Of a stretch of 64,000 nt of DNA, positions 23,973-37,283 are shown in pieces; position 1 is the first letter of the stretch; each line of letters opens with the position of its first letter. Source of the stretch: Tetrahymena thermophila SB210 (taxonomy: Eukaryota; Ciliophora; Oligohymenophorea; Hymenostomatida; Tetrahymenidae). The stretch is from positions 1 to 64,000 of the forward strand of contig NW_002475999.1 in assembly GCF_000189635.1 (NCBI RefSeq), in the 5' to 3' direction. The notes below the pieces were generated by a model. It did no database searches, had not been told where the DNA came from, and saw only the letters and a list, made by a program, of their open reading frames with translations. The position numbers and the translations under genes are program-made.

Positions 23973-26900
23973 TCAAAATTTCCATTTAGGTTTAGATAAG
24001 GATGCTAAATTAGCAGAATTTGGAAGGGAGCTATCGTATGGCTAAGGCACAGCTATGTTATTGTAAGCAACTATATTTGAAATATTGTTGTTGTTTACCA
24101 TAACATTTACAGAGTTATTATAATTATTGTTCATATTTGGTGCAACTTAATTTTACCCTGGAGAATTGCTTCTTAGTCTTTATCTATACTCCAATTACTA
24201 TTATTAGAGCTACTGAATGCTTGGTTGTTAAAATTGCTAACTATATTAAGGTTAATAAATTTAATTTTATTATTGCTAAGATTAGTTAATCAACATTTAA
24301 TTTTCAAAATTTTGTTTGCTACTACTGTTGTTATTTTAATTAGCAATTCCTTTAACTGAAGGTGAAAAAGATCTAGGTGCACTATTTCCACGAACATTTA
24401 TGTTTTATTACATATATTATGAAGAAACTTATTAATTCATTTAAGGTAATTATTGTTTGTTATTATTTCCTAAAGTGCTTGGTTGGTTTAATTTATAAAC
24501 ACTTGAGTTATTTTCTTCTTGCATATAATTATTTAAAAGTAGCTACTATCCAGAACTTGTGTTATTTGATTACCTTTTATTAGATTGAATTATTTAAATT
24601 TTATATAATTTCAATTTTTATTTTACTTAAAACTATTTTAGAGGATATCTCCTGTAACTCTCACTGGTCCACCACTCTGTTTCATAAATCCTGAAGAATT
24701 TCCAGTATTTTTGATGGAAATATTATTAGAATTAGATTGATTTGTAGTAGATTGTGGTTAAAAGTGTAGCAGAGTTTTCATCAAATTGTTACTAATTTAG
24801 TTGATTTAATTAACTTATTCCTAAACGTTTTAATTTGTCATCTTGTTTGAATCCTGTTCACGAAGCTAGTTTTTTTATATTTGTAAATAAAATTTATTTT
24901 TTTATTCATTAATAACTTACAATGTTATTAGCAGACGATTAATTTTAAACTAAAGAAATTTAGTTTTGGTTATTGCTCAACTGTATTTAATCTTTTTATA
25001 CTCCAGAAGTAGGTGGTTTTTTTGCAGATATGATATTCATGTAATTTTAAGATAAAGAATTCAAATTTTGTTGAGATCCTTAGACTTATTAGCTATAAAT
25101 TTAATTTTCATTATTCACTTAATCATTGCTTTGCTTAATTCCAGATGGAGGAGGAAGGGGATTAGAGGCAGATTGATTATTTTAACGAACTTTATTTTTT
25201 AAAAAATTAATAAATTTTTAAAAAAAAAGTAAAGTTTAAGTTTTTACGACTGTAATTCTAGTAAGTGGGAGCATTACTATGAATATAAGTATTTCTTTTT
25301 TGCTAAGATTGCTATTATTATTAGATTTATTATTATTGCTACTGCTGTTATTATAGTTTCAACTAATGCTGCTTTTACACTATTTATATTAAATTAAATG
25401 TAACAACTATTTTTTTGAATTTATCAACAATCATACTTTTTTCTTTTTATTTAATTGAAGGAGATTCGCCTCTTTAATAGGGTTTATTAGGATTGATTAA
25501 TTAGTTATGGTTATTTGGGGAAATACCATTTAATAGATCCTTTTTAGAATTAAAAGAAGATACCTTTGTCTTTATAAAAAAATTAAATTTATTAAATTCA
25601 ATTTAAAAAATATTTTTATAATTTACATCTATTTATTAGTTGAACTGCTAATTTTTATTTGATAAAGGTTAATAAGTGTAGGGACTTGTGAATCTTTAAC
25701 TAGAAGGATTGTTATTATTTGGTATTTGTTAGGATGAAGAGCTTGAGAAATTTGAGTCTTTTTTGTCTTTTGCAGAGGCGCTTTAAGGTCTCTTATTTTA
25801 ATTTAACTAATTATTCTAATTATTGAAGCCAGATGAAGTAGAGTAAAGTGTAGAATTTTGAATAGTAGAGGTATTATTTTGTGATTCTTCTATTCTTTTG
25901 GGCACACTGTTTGATCTGTATTAATGCTAGTTAGCTGAAGAAGGAGTTTGTGCTTGGGGAAGAGGAAGTGGAGAAACTTAACCATTTAACTTACTTTTAT
26001 TTGAAGATAATCCGAGGATCGAATTATCATTTTGTAGCTTCGATGAGGATGATTGATTATTATTTATAACTCCAGAAGTGGTATAGCTTCTTTGTTTATT
26101 TTTTAAATCTTCTTACTTGGCTGCACTGATAGGAGATGGAATATCTTTTTTTAAGGAACCCTATTATATTTGTTGTTACATAGAAGAAGATATACTTTAA
26201 TTTTTATTTAAACCCATGTTAGATGAAACTGAGTTAGAAAAGTTTATTTGACTTTAGTTCTAAGAGAAAGCATTATTATTAGGAGAAAGGAATTAGTATG
26301 GCTTACCATTTGAAGATACCTTTAAGTTGTTTTAATTGGTTGCCGATGCACTATTTTAGGAAGTCATAGGCCTTTCAAGTGACAAGTGTAATTGATTTAT
26401 TTATGGGTTTAATTGAGAAATTCCACTAGCTCCGTTTTATTGATTCTCTTTTTCCTTATCGAAATTGCTTAGACTAGAGCTTCTATGAATACTCTTAGAT
26501 CCAGAATTAATTTAGTTGAAATTATATTATTACTATTGCTATTATTATTGTTGTTAAGTTGACTAAGCAGGAATTTGAATATTTTTAGAAGATAACTGCT
26601 ATTAAGCATTAAAGGAGGAATTGTAAGATAAACCTGATAAGCTGCTATTATTTCCACTTTAAAGAATTTATTACTTTTAAGTCTGACCATTATTCTATGC
26701 TGAAGTTACTTTGATACTTTAAGAAGTATTTTTTAAAGGTGGAGTCTGCTTGCTTAAATCTTTGTTAAGTTAGCTAGCTTATGAGAGAGGAGGAGTTATT
26801 TTAGAATTAGTTGGTGGTTTTTGTTCAGTTAAAATAAATGAGCTTGATTACTGTTATTGTTATTGTTGTTGCTATTATGATAGTCCTCCGTAATTCTACT

Positions 26901-29051
26901 ATTATGATTGACTATCTAAGAATGAATTGTCTTTCTAATTTGAGTCTTCTAAAATAGACTTAGCGCTTTTATTATGCTTTAAAGTTGCTACTTATTAAAC
27001 CTATTGGCTAAGTTGATTATTTGCATTGTTTTAAATTTTGGGTTATTAGTTAGAGGTAGTCAAAGGCTTCTTTGACAATTGAAGCTACTGCTATTACTAA
27101 TTAGAAGATTGGTTTGATTATTACTAATTGTAGGGTGAAGGAGATAACTATTGCTAAATATTCTACTAATATTGCAAAACATTTGTTTATTTCTAACTAT
27201 TGTTAGCAGGAATTTAGTTGGAAGAAATTTAATTTGTATTTGTCACATTTAAATTATTAGTGCTATTTCCTGCAATAGAACCTTTTATGCTTGATCTTAA
27301 AGAGAGATTTTCTTTTTAACTTGCTTCTAAATCATTATTAGATACACTTTAGTTATTTTATTAAAGTCTAATAATTCTACCTGAACCCTATTTTAATTAT
27401 AAAAATAGATTTTATTAAATTATCTTATTTATTAATTAGTATTATATTTATTACCTTCAAGCAGGATTTAACAAAAGTTTTTTTTTAGCCATTCTTCTTT
27501 CCATTCTTAATGTCAATTTCAAAATTTTCATAAGGAATCTCTTCGTAGTTTAATTTTGTCCTATCATTCAAACCATTATCTTTCCACCTAAGTTTCGCTC
27601 TTATATCTTTGTTTAAAGCTTTTAAATTAGCTTGAGGATCGGAAAAAATATCAGCTATAGGAGCATTTCTTGCATTTAAAAAAGTATTCCTAACTAACAA
27701 TTCTTCGCTCTCTATTCTACCACTTTCATCGCTTAATTCTTACCATGAAGCGCTCTTAGCTCCTTCTCCTTATCTATATAACTTTTATTCAAGTGCTGTT
27801 AGCTAATGAAAAAAGCTAGCTCTTATTTCTAAATCTGGTCTACGAGTGTTCAGGAATTCTAGAGTTTTATACAAAGTCCATTTGAATCTGTTTGAATTTA
27901 AAATGAAAAATTATACACAAAAGTAAAATACTTCATTATTAAACTTTTGAAAATATATGGAATTAAGAATAATTATTATGTATTATGAATATTCACTTAA
28001 TTACAACTTAAGTACAATGTAACTATAATTTAACAAATAAACAATTCAGAAATATTAAGTAGGAAATATCCTTTGAAATTTGTGAAAGAGAACATTCAAA
28101 AACTGATTGATTGGATTTGAAGAAATAAGAAGGAATTAAAAAAAGTAATCGTTAAATTTGAAAAATAAATAGAAATGAATTAATTTAATTAATGAATTAA
28201 TTAAAAGTTGTAAAATAAATTAATGTTAATTTCCTTTAAAAATCAAATAGAATTAAAATATCTTTAATAATCCTATTGTTTAATACATGTTTATAAATTT
28301 TTATAGTTCTAATTTTAAAATTAAACAAAATAATTAATTGATTACTTTTTCATCAAATACGCAGCAAGGACGCAGCATGACCTTGATTATCCTCGAACTG
28401 AGTGAACAAGAGTGCTTTCTCCTTATTCAACGCTTTCTTCAATAAAATTGAAAATTTCGTTAAGATTTTCATCATTATCATCAAAAAGTATCTATTTATA
28501 TTATGTTATTGCTATATAAGTTAATATAATTTGATTGTATATAGTCTTATATAATTTTTGTATTTCTAACGATAACTTAGTTTTTTTTATTAATTTTGAG
28601 TTTAGATTTTATGTTTAGAATACATTTTCTTTCTTTTAAACCATACTAAATCCTATATTCTTTAAGCAAATAGAATTTATATGTTTGTTGAAAACATATT
28701 ATGGATACCACATATGTACGTTTTTTTAACTTAAAAATAATTAACTGAAAGTGAATTACTTAATGATCATTTTCCATCCAAGGGAAGGTAAGATATTGGA
28801 CACCAATATTTTCCCAACTATTTTAAATCTACTATCCTGAGCAGTTGATAATATGAGTAACTTTATTAGTTATTATAAACTCTAAATCCTATTGGTAATA
28901 ATTTTTAATATATTTGATATGGTCATTTAAATAAATAATTTTTTTTTACTTTTGAAGCAAATTCATCACCTATAAATAAACCATCCTTGATTTTAATTGC
29001 TCCAATGACTTACATCACTTAATATTGCTGTTACTATTACTCTTAATCCAT
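23973..29051 (-). CDS. Dual-specificity pseudophosphatase (Cys to Ser) with ~1000-residue Q/N/S-rich tail
   Basis: Nine exons: 28950..29051, 28760..28888, 28346..28491, 27455..27887, 25627..27387, 25248..25569, 24921..25189, 24627..24865, 23973..24573. They total 1334 codons with every junction in frame. The start ATG follows an in-frame TGA. Residues ~18-150 are a complete DSP fold: IKIKDGLFIGDEFASKD, VTHIINCSGQQI, VQYLTFPWMENDHQILFDD, VHSVRGQSRSCCVLAAYL, then LEFLNTRRPDLEIR. The P-loop normally reads HCxxGxxRS; here it is H107-S108-V-R-G-Q-S-R114-S, so the nucleophilic Cys is Ser and phosphatase activity is not expected (STYX-like). Residues ~150-222 are a conserved-looking extension (GEGAKSASWQELSDESGRIE). 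The remainder is N/Q/S-rich with polyglutamine runs of up to ~9 written in mixed CAG/CAA/TAA/TAG codons. It probably binds phosphoproteins as a scaffold. Confidence 0.85.
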
Positions 29052-30316
29052 GAATCAATAAAAAGTCAGTTGAATAATTTGAGTTCTTTAAATTCTTTTT
29101 TTTTATTTTTTATATCTTGAAAGCCAGCTATGTTAAGATGACAACAACTCCCTCTCTTCTTTTTCTTAGTAATTAAATCTTTAAATAGCTGCAAAATTTC
29201 TTTTCTTGTTAATTTTTTAGTTGTTAATTAATTAATAATAACTTGTATATGTATGTATTATTAGATTTACAAATTAAATTTGATTTGCTTAATATATTTA
29301 TTAGTTTCTTTTGTTTGTTAAATTGTTAATTAACTCCTATTTATAACGAAATAATTTATTATTCATCATTCTGTATATCTATCAATATATCAATAAATTC
29401 TTCTTTCTCAAAATAAAATAAATTCTTCTGAAACTCTTTGAAACATTCACATGAGTTTGAAATACTTTGAAATTTTTTTGGGTTTCGTTATTTGAGAATA
29501 TTAATAAATTATAATTAAATATTAAATATTTTATCTTAAAATTTATTTTTTAAATATAAAAACATTTTGGTTGAAATCTTAAATTGAAAAATTAAAATTG
29601 AATAGCTTTATTCTAAATAAAATAATCAATTTAAAAATACTTTATTTTTATTATTTAAATAAACTCAATCATAAGAAGATCAATAAATAAATTAATAAAT
29701 AAATAAGTAAATATAGAAAGCAAGTTCACTGTGAATCATACATAATACATTAATTAAAGTATTATCCTTTTTATTTTTTGAAATATCATTTTATATCATA
29801 AAGAAAATAAATTATTTTAATAGATTTATTTTATATTTTTTTATGAATTAAATAATTATTTTTTAATATAATATTTAAAAACTCATTGTTTATTTTTTAA
29901 TGTTAGAAGTACTTTCTTATTTTAAATTTAAAATAGGTAAAATACTAAAAATAAAAATCTTAAACGTTTTAATAATTAATTAATTATCATCTACTAATTA
30001 AAATTTATAAATTTCAGATTAGAAACTGGATAAATTTTTTTACTTGACTAAAAAATTAATTAGGAGATAAAGAATAATAAATTTTTAAAGAATGGTAGAT
30101 TATAAACACAATTAATATAAAAATATTAAAAATGCTAAAAGCTAATTAGCGATAATAATATTTCATATTTAATGAGTGATTTTATTAAGCTATTAAAAAA
30201 AATATCAGATAAGAATTTTTTATTTGCATAAATACATTTTTATTTAAAAAATATAATTATTTATTTATTAATAATTAACTGAGCTAGATTTTTATGAAGT
30301 AGCATTTATTTAGTAA
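29052..30316. other. Intergenic: promoter side of the pseudophosphatase gene
   Basis: About 1.26 kb between two minus-strand genes. 29100-29220 is a purine/pyrimidine-skewed, less AT-rich stretch just upstream of the pseudophosphatase start and is probably leader or promoter. The rest is AT-rich without support for a gene. Confidence 0.5.
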
Positions 30317-30817
30317 TCAAAGTTAACCGCATGATTTGATATAAGATTATTTTCCACCTTTAGGTCTTCCCATAGAGGTTCCTGTTTCCTCTAATTCATC
30401 AACAACATCCAAGCCTTCAATAACTTCACCAAATACTACATGCTTATTATCCAACCAAGGGCAGGGAACTGTTGTGATAAAGAACTATGAGCCGTTAGTG
30501 CCTGGTCCTGCATTTGCCATGGATAAAAGTCCTTTTTTTACATGTTTATGATTGAAGTTTTCATCAGCAAAGGTCTCGCCATAAATTGATTTTCCACCAG
30601 TTCCGTTTCTGTTTGTAAAATCTCCTCCTTAAATCATAAATTCGGGAATAATTCTGTGGAAAGGACATCCTTGATATCCAAAGCCCTTTTCTCCAGTGCA
30701 CAAGGCTCTAAAATTTTCAGCTGTCAATGGAACATCATCATAAAGTTTAAAAACTATTCTTTTTGGTTCTGCAGTTCCTATAACTACATCAAAGTATACA
30801 TTAGGGAATTTAGACAT
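30317..30817 (-). CDS. Cyclophilin-type peptidyl-prolyl isomerase
   Basis: A single exon of 166 aa, the normal size of a cytosolic cyclophilin A. Signature blocks: [40 protein letters not shown], and the C-terminus KSYIKSCGQL. Active-site residues are present: Arg in FHRI, Phe and Met in PEFM, Gln in IQGGDF, Phe in QFFI, Trp in CPWLD and His in NKHVVF. The CPWLD tryptophan implies cyclosporin-type binding. It catalyses cis-trans isomerisation of X-Pro bonds. No signal peptide, so cytosolic or nuclear. The frame runs through two TAA glutamines near the end, showing the reassigned code directly. Confidence 0.96.
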
Positions 30818-31400
30818 TTTCTTTTTTCTTTATTAGTGATTATTTAAAAGTTTATATTTTTTTATTGAATTAATTATTAATTCTTTAAACATAAAATTTT
30901 TAGTATTTATAGAACATATTTCAAGATAAAAATGACAAACTTTATTTACATTCATATTAATATCCATAACATCAACAAAATTTATTGCTTTTTAAAGAAA
31001 ATAAAACAAAAAAATCCGTTTTAAGAGTTAAAATAGAAATAAAAATAAGTAAATATTTAACAAAGTTGTTTAATATATTATTAAATAATTTAAATGATAA
31101 TTGATGTAATTAAATAGATTAGAGTCTTTACAGGCAAATAATGGTTTTAATTAAAATAAAAGAATAATTTAATTTTAGAATAGCTTATATTGAATGGATT
31201 ATATTAATCATCAATTATATATAATTATTGTAATAAAAAGAATTTTGATTACTTATTTATTTATATATTTTTACTTCCAATATTGAAAAAGTATTAACCT
31301 TAAAGAAAAAAGATAATAATTACAATAATAAAAATTGATATCTGATTTAATCTATATTAAGAGTTATATACTAAAAAAATCATTTTAAAATATAGTATCT
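30818..31400. other. Divergent intergenic (shared promoter region)
   Basis: Lies between the cyclophilin gene (minus) and a small plus-strand gene. AT-rich; nothing specific recognised. Confidence 0.5.
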
Positions 31401-32037
31401 ATGAATATTAAATTAGGGAAAAAGTTTATTTTAGGTTAATAATAAAGTAGCGATTCACCTAGCTAAAGGAGTTTCGTTTAGACAAATAGAGGAATAAAAT
31501 CACCTTTACATAATGCAGAATAGGAAGAAATACCTTAATATATATAGCCTCCTACTGATCCAACAAATAGCATGCCAGTTCGTGATTAGATAAATAAGTT
31601 AGAAGTAAATTTATATCATAATTCTCATTTAATTAGGATTAGATTTTATGTGAATAAAATTTTTAAGCATGTATTTGGCTTTTCATTTTTTTATTACTAA
31701 ATTAATAATATAGAATTTCTTGAATGAGTTTGAAAGTGACTTAAAATAGAGTAAATTAGATATGGAATAAATTAGGTAAAGTTTTTCAAAAATGGAAGAT
31801 AGTGCAAAAAAGTAGTGGGATCTTCTTTTCGAAGAGTGTTCATTAAAGGTAAAGGAAACAGGTGATAGAATATACAATATTTAGTAACAAATAAATGAAA
31901 TGACAGATAAATAAGTATCTGATGTCCTGATATTAAGAGGATAGTATGATGAAAATGTTTAGTTTGCTAAAAATTTAAATTTAAAGGTAAATGTTATTGA
32001 AAATGATGTAGGATTTAAGATAGTCTACAAATTTTGA
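31401..32037 (+). CDS. Small coiled-coil protein, unrecognised
   Basis: Two exons, 31401..31604 and 31714..32037, exact codon multiples; 175 aa. Residues 1-65 are polar and proline-bearing (YIQPPTDPTNSMPVRDQ). Residues 66-160 are a continuous amphipathic helix with heptad spacing (NKLENFLNEFESDLKQSKLD and further), reminiscent of SF-assemblin-type or other filament-associated proteins. I do not recognise a family signature, so that comparison is only about shape. The last codons (VGFKIVYKF) could change if another 3' intron exists. Confidence 0.65.
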
Positions 32038-33839
32038 AATTTATTTAATAGCTGAATAAGTTGGTTGAAAAATATTAACAAATACGATTAGTTTTATTGA
32101 TGCATAATAATAATAATAATAAATTATCTGATTGATTGGTAAGACTAGCATTTATATAATAAAAATAGTTTCATCTATGATAAATTATTATTAGCTAGTA
32201 AATAAAATAAAAAATTAATTATAATAAAACACTAAAATGAATTAATAATTAATTAAAATAGGTCATTTTTACTCTAAATTTTAATTTTATTAAAAATCTT
32301 CATTAACCTTAATATTTATTTATCTATTTTATTTTTATATATGTTTTACTTCCAAATATTTTTTCCAAAAAACCATTTACAATTATTGTTAAAAGTATTA
32401 TTTAATATGTATTAGATCACTGTTCTTTTGTTTCTTCTTTAAAATCAAAATTTTTTATTTTATAAAATTATTTTTGATAGTTTATTTTATTTTCTATCTA
32501 TCTTAACTCTATTTAGTAATTTACTTTAATTATAATCACCAGATAACTAAAATAAATGATCAAAATATCAAATTTGATTAGTCAAATAAATAAAAACTTT
32601 TATACTAATTGTTTTAATATGTTAGAAAATATTTTTTTGGATTTATTAAAAAGCTAAATTAATATCTGGCTATAAATATTAATCCTTTATTCATTAGTAA
32701 AAAGTATAAAAATGCTTTCTAGTTAAAAAATATAATTTTTGTTTATTGATGTTAAATATATCAATCAAATAATAGTTAAAGACAAAAAATAATTGTCTTA
32801 ATTTTCTACATCAAAAAAAATAATAATTTTATTTTTTAATTATTTTATGCTTTTATTTATTTTTTATATTGAAGTAAGAAAAACTTTATATTTAAAAAAT
32901 AAATAAAAAATTTAAGTAAATATAAAATTTCTAAAATTATTTTTAATGATTTTAACAAATATAATTAAAAGTAGGTTTCATTAATAATACTTTATAAAGG
33001 TATAAATTATAATTATTTAACTAATTACATGTGCATTTAAATGTGTTAAAGTAAAATTTTTAATTGATATGAATTTGATTGGAAATATATAATTATGAAT
33101 TAATGGATGACTGCACAAATAAGATTTTTAAATTTAATTTATTTATATTTGAAACTACTCTAATTAATATAGATTAGATTCCCTTATTTCAACAAATTTG
33201 ATATTCGAAATGGCGGAAAAATTGTCCCTCACTTTTATTCCTTCTCATATTAATTTGACTTATGGCAGTATTGATCAAAAAAGACTTCTGAATAAATACA
33301 AAATAGGGGATAGGAAAAATTAAAGGATGGATGGGGGAACTAATAAAATAATAATGATTAAAGAATATGAAAATTAATAAATAAATTGATTAGATATTTT
33401 GCTTGTATATTTCCGCCAAATATTTTTAATTAATTAACAGCTAGCTCACTCATTAATTGATTTTTAAAAATTATCATGAAAATTTAAAGTGATTTGAGGA
33501 GATTGATAGATAGATAGTTATTTGATTATTGATTCAAACTATTAACATATATTTGTAAATAAATAAATAATAATATTAACAAATTAATAACAATTTGAAA
33601 GAAAAGAAAATTAATTAAGACAGCCAATATTTGATAAATAGCTTTAATAGCAAAATAATAAATAAATAAATACTTACTTACTTAATACCTATTTATCTTG
33701 TTTTTGAAATAGAATTTTAACAAAAACAAATATACCTTAATTATTGGATTACAAAAGAGTCGCACTCATTTTAAATATCGATTTTATTATCCTGTCAAAG
33801 TAATATTTCAAATTATAGACTTTGAGCACGATCTCATTG
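32038..33839. other. Long intergenic with a perfect inverted TGGCGGAAA pair
   Basis: About 1.8 kb upstream of the kinase gene. Two perfect inverted 9-mers, TGGCGGAAA at 33211-33219 and TTTCCGCCA at 33410-33418, bracket ~190 bp of less AT-rich DNA. GATA repeats lie at ~33505-33523. Short AT-rich frames only; no gene supported. Confidence 0.55.
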
Positions 33840-36614
33840 ATGAATATGGAGAACTAGAAATATTAAGAAATGTAAAATAATGAAAATGAGAACATAACTC
33901 CTACGACAATTAAGACTCAGGATGGACATAGTAAAAAAGAGCATTTCAGATCTAGGATGAAGAGTAATTTTAAATTATTATCAATTTAAAGGCTTTAAAT
34001 TAATATGAGCAAAAGCATTTCCATAGCTTAAATTGCTAACTATTTGAATACCTTTATATTTTTAATATACTACTTAAATCTTAAAACTAATTTTTATTAT
34101 TTCTACATACATATTAATAATTAGCTTAGCTTACTATAGCAAATGGATTCTCTCTAAAACAAAAACTTAGAAGTCAGTAAACTGTAGACCTCTCTATGAA
34201 TAAATTAGATTCTCCACAAGATGAGTATAGCTTCTAATATGAAGAATTAGAGAAGATTGGCGAGGTTAGAAGATTTTTCATGACATTTAATTCTCATATA
34301 AATATTTTAATGTTGCTTGATATATTTTAAAATAAATATCAATGAAAAAAATATTTAACATGTTTTTATTTTTGCATAAAAAAGCAATAATAAAAACTAA
34401 ATCTTACATTAATCTCATAATTATTTTTTTAAATGGATAAATAGGGAAGTCACAGCATAGTGAAGAAATGCTTGAACAAGCTTAACAATAAAATGTATGC
34501 TGTTAAAATTATAAGAACAGACGATCTAGAAATAATTAACTAAGTAATACAAATAATATTTCTATTGAGTTATCGATCTATTTAATTAAAAATGCACTCA
34601 AATATCAAACATGTTTTTAATTTATCCTGATTTAAAGACTGTCAGATTTTAGCTTGAAATCAACATAAAGATAAAATTCGATATTTAAATATACTTATAA
34701 ACTCCCAATGTTATTTGAATTAGATGCAAGCATCTAAAATGTAGATTTAAGAGAGTTAGCTGTTTGCTTCTAATTTTCTTATTGTCATTCAAATTAAATG
34801 CTATCAACACTCCAAAAATATCAAAATTATTAAAAATCCACACAATTTCTCTTAATTAACACTAATTAATTTTAAAAATTATGAAATAAAAAATTAATCT
34901 ATTTATCACTTTATTTTTGAATAAATTCAAAATCTAATTTTTTCTTATTTATTTATCAATAATTAAGGCTAAGACTGAGTATCAAATAGTTAAAGAATTG
35001 AACCATGACAATATTTTAAAAGTATTTGAAATGTTTGTAAACGAAAAAACAGGGTATGTTAGGCTCATCACAGAATATTCTGATGCCATAACTCTTAAAT
35101 AATTCATTGAAAAGAGCTTCAATAAGAGACTCACTGAATAAATTTCATCTAAAATCACTATATAAATTCTAAGTGCGCTAAGTTATTTGCATTAGAATAA
35201 AATTGTTCATAGAGACATAAAACCCTCTAACATTCTCATTCATCCTGAGTCTCTAAGAGTTACTTTGATTGATTTTGGGATATCAAGATTTTTTAACGAC
35301 TCGCATGAACTATGCACTCCAACAGGGACTCCTTTATATAAAGCTCCTGAAATGATACGAGGAGACCCTTATAACGAAACTGCTGACTGCTGGTCTCTTG
35401 GTATAACTTTATTTGAAATGCTTACAGGTCTAAAGCCTTTCAATTACACATACAGGTATTAATGAATTTTTCTTAGCAAAATAAATGCATGAAAGAAATA
35501 ATTTGAATGACATATAAAATATTCTATTTTGATCTAGTTAGAACAATTAATTAAATTCTTTAAAAGAAAAAATAAGTTAATAGAGTTCCTAAAAATATCC
35601 ATATTACCACAAATCCACTTATCCCCATCCATCCCTTCATCCTCAAACCTTTAACCTATAAGTTTGTTAGAAAAATCATAGATTTTTAGATTTTGAAATT
35701 TGAATTAATGAACTAAAAATTTGTTTGCATTAAATCTTTTTATTATTAAAATTTATTAATAATAAAGTTGAATATAAATCATTGAATTAAAAAAATTTAA
35801 ACAAGTTACTAACGAATATTTGCTTTTACACTGATTGGTATTTTAATAACTTCTAATAATATTGAAAATAAGCTAAAAAACTTTTCCCACCATCTAATTA
35901 ATTATTTTAAAATAAAGATATTTAATTAAAAAAACCAAGAATGAATTAGCTAGTTAGTTATTAAGCTTAACAACTAATTTAAAAATAGAAAATCTTAACT
36001 TATCTTCTGATAAATATTTTACTAACAGAAGTCTCATAAAAGTATTTTTTATTAATCTTATATTTTTTATTAACAGAGAGAACGAAATGATCATTAAAAT
36101 GGAGAATCAATCTTTTACAAATAATTAAAAATATAAATCACTTTCATAACAAGCATAAGATCTTCTTAAGTAACTTTTAAACCCGAACTTAAATAACAGA
36201 ATTCAGCCTTAAGAAGGACTTAAGCATCCTTTTGTTTATAGAAATGTACAAGAAAATCAAATTTTGAGCTCTTAAGACCTAAACATTCGTTTTAGCAGTA
36301 TATGCGAACTTACTCCACCAAAAAAGGATTTATAAAATGAAAGTTAAAATTGTTATTCTAATTAAAACCTTTCATGTTAGTATTCCAAGACTTCTAAAAG
36401 ATTGACATATAGTTGTGGGAAGAATTCACATTCTTTTACAGATTATTTGAATACTTTAAATAAATAATTTACACCACTTAAAAACAACAAAAATATAATG
36501 AATTACTCTCCTTAAACTATGAAGCAACACACAACATCTAAATTTGACTCTTAAAAATCCGTGCTCTCTACTATCTCTAATATAACTTTATTGAGATAAA
36601 AATAAATAAATTGA
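33840..36614 (+). CDS. Serine/threonine protein kinase, CAMK-like
   Basis: Five exons: 33840..33963, 34140..34264, 34445..34543, 34968..35455, 36077..36614; 457 aa, all phases consistent. An alternative start is the next ATG two codons on. The kinase domain starts near residue 78 (KIGEGSHSIVKK, glycine loop), with the catalytic lysine in MYAVKII, the catalytic loop IVHRDIKPSNIL, the metal-binding DFG in LIDFGIS, and the activation segment ending TGTPLYKAPEM. The domain ends with LLNPNLNNRIQPQEGLKHPF. All residues needed for catalysis are present, so it should be active. The layout without an AGC tail and the APEM/GDPYNETADCWSLG pattern fit the CAMK/CDPK-like group. There are no EF hands. The C-terminal ~130 residues are S/N/Q-rich. 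The kinase call is secure; the subgroup is tentative. Confidence 0.9.
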
Positions 36615-37283
36615 GCTAGTTAATGAATGATAAGGAACCTTTGATCTAAATCAAAATAATAAATTAAATCCAAAAACTATATTTTAAAACTACTTTCTTA
36701 ATAACCAATTCAACAATGAACCAATATATCTATCTATCTCACTGACCTACCAACTTTTGACTATTTCAATTTAACAATATTTATTTTAAAATTATAAATA
36801 ATATTTTATTTTTCAACCTTTAATTTTATCTATCTATCTATATACATTTTGTATTAAAATTAATGTAAATAATGCCAAATAAAACAAATATAATATCTCT
36901 AATGCAATTTAATCTACCAATAAATAAATCTATAAATAGACAATCTTAATTTTTAAATAAATTTTTGATTGAAAAAAATATTTTCAATAATGAATTTAGA
37001 ATTAATAAATAGTTTTTGATTTTAAAGCATAAAAAAGAAAATAATAATTTTATAATTTCATAGTAGAATTTTGAATGAAAAGAAAAGTAAAAATATTGAT
37101 TTATAGTAGCTAAGATGGATTTTTACTGTTTGTTTTATTAAATTAAAGAAAAAAAATAACTAATTTACCAACTATTTTATAGATATTATAAATTTTATAC
37201 CAAAAACAAACATTAAAACCATATAAGGATTCTAAAATATAAAGAAAGCAATAAAAAATATAACATACATTAGTCAAATATAA
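36615..37283. other. Intergenic spacer
   Basis: AT-rich DNA between two plus-strand genes, with short TATC microsatellites (around 36728-36742 and 36826-36842). Nothing else supported. Confidence 0.5.

Noticed and set aside
27485..27936. Separate gene starting ATGAA|GTATTT near 27936
   Set aside because: It also splices in phase, but the exon at 28346-28491 joins the same acceptor and completes a DSP fold, so the longer model is far better supported.
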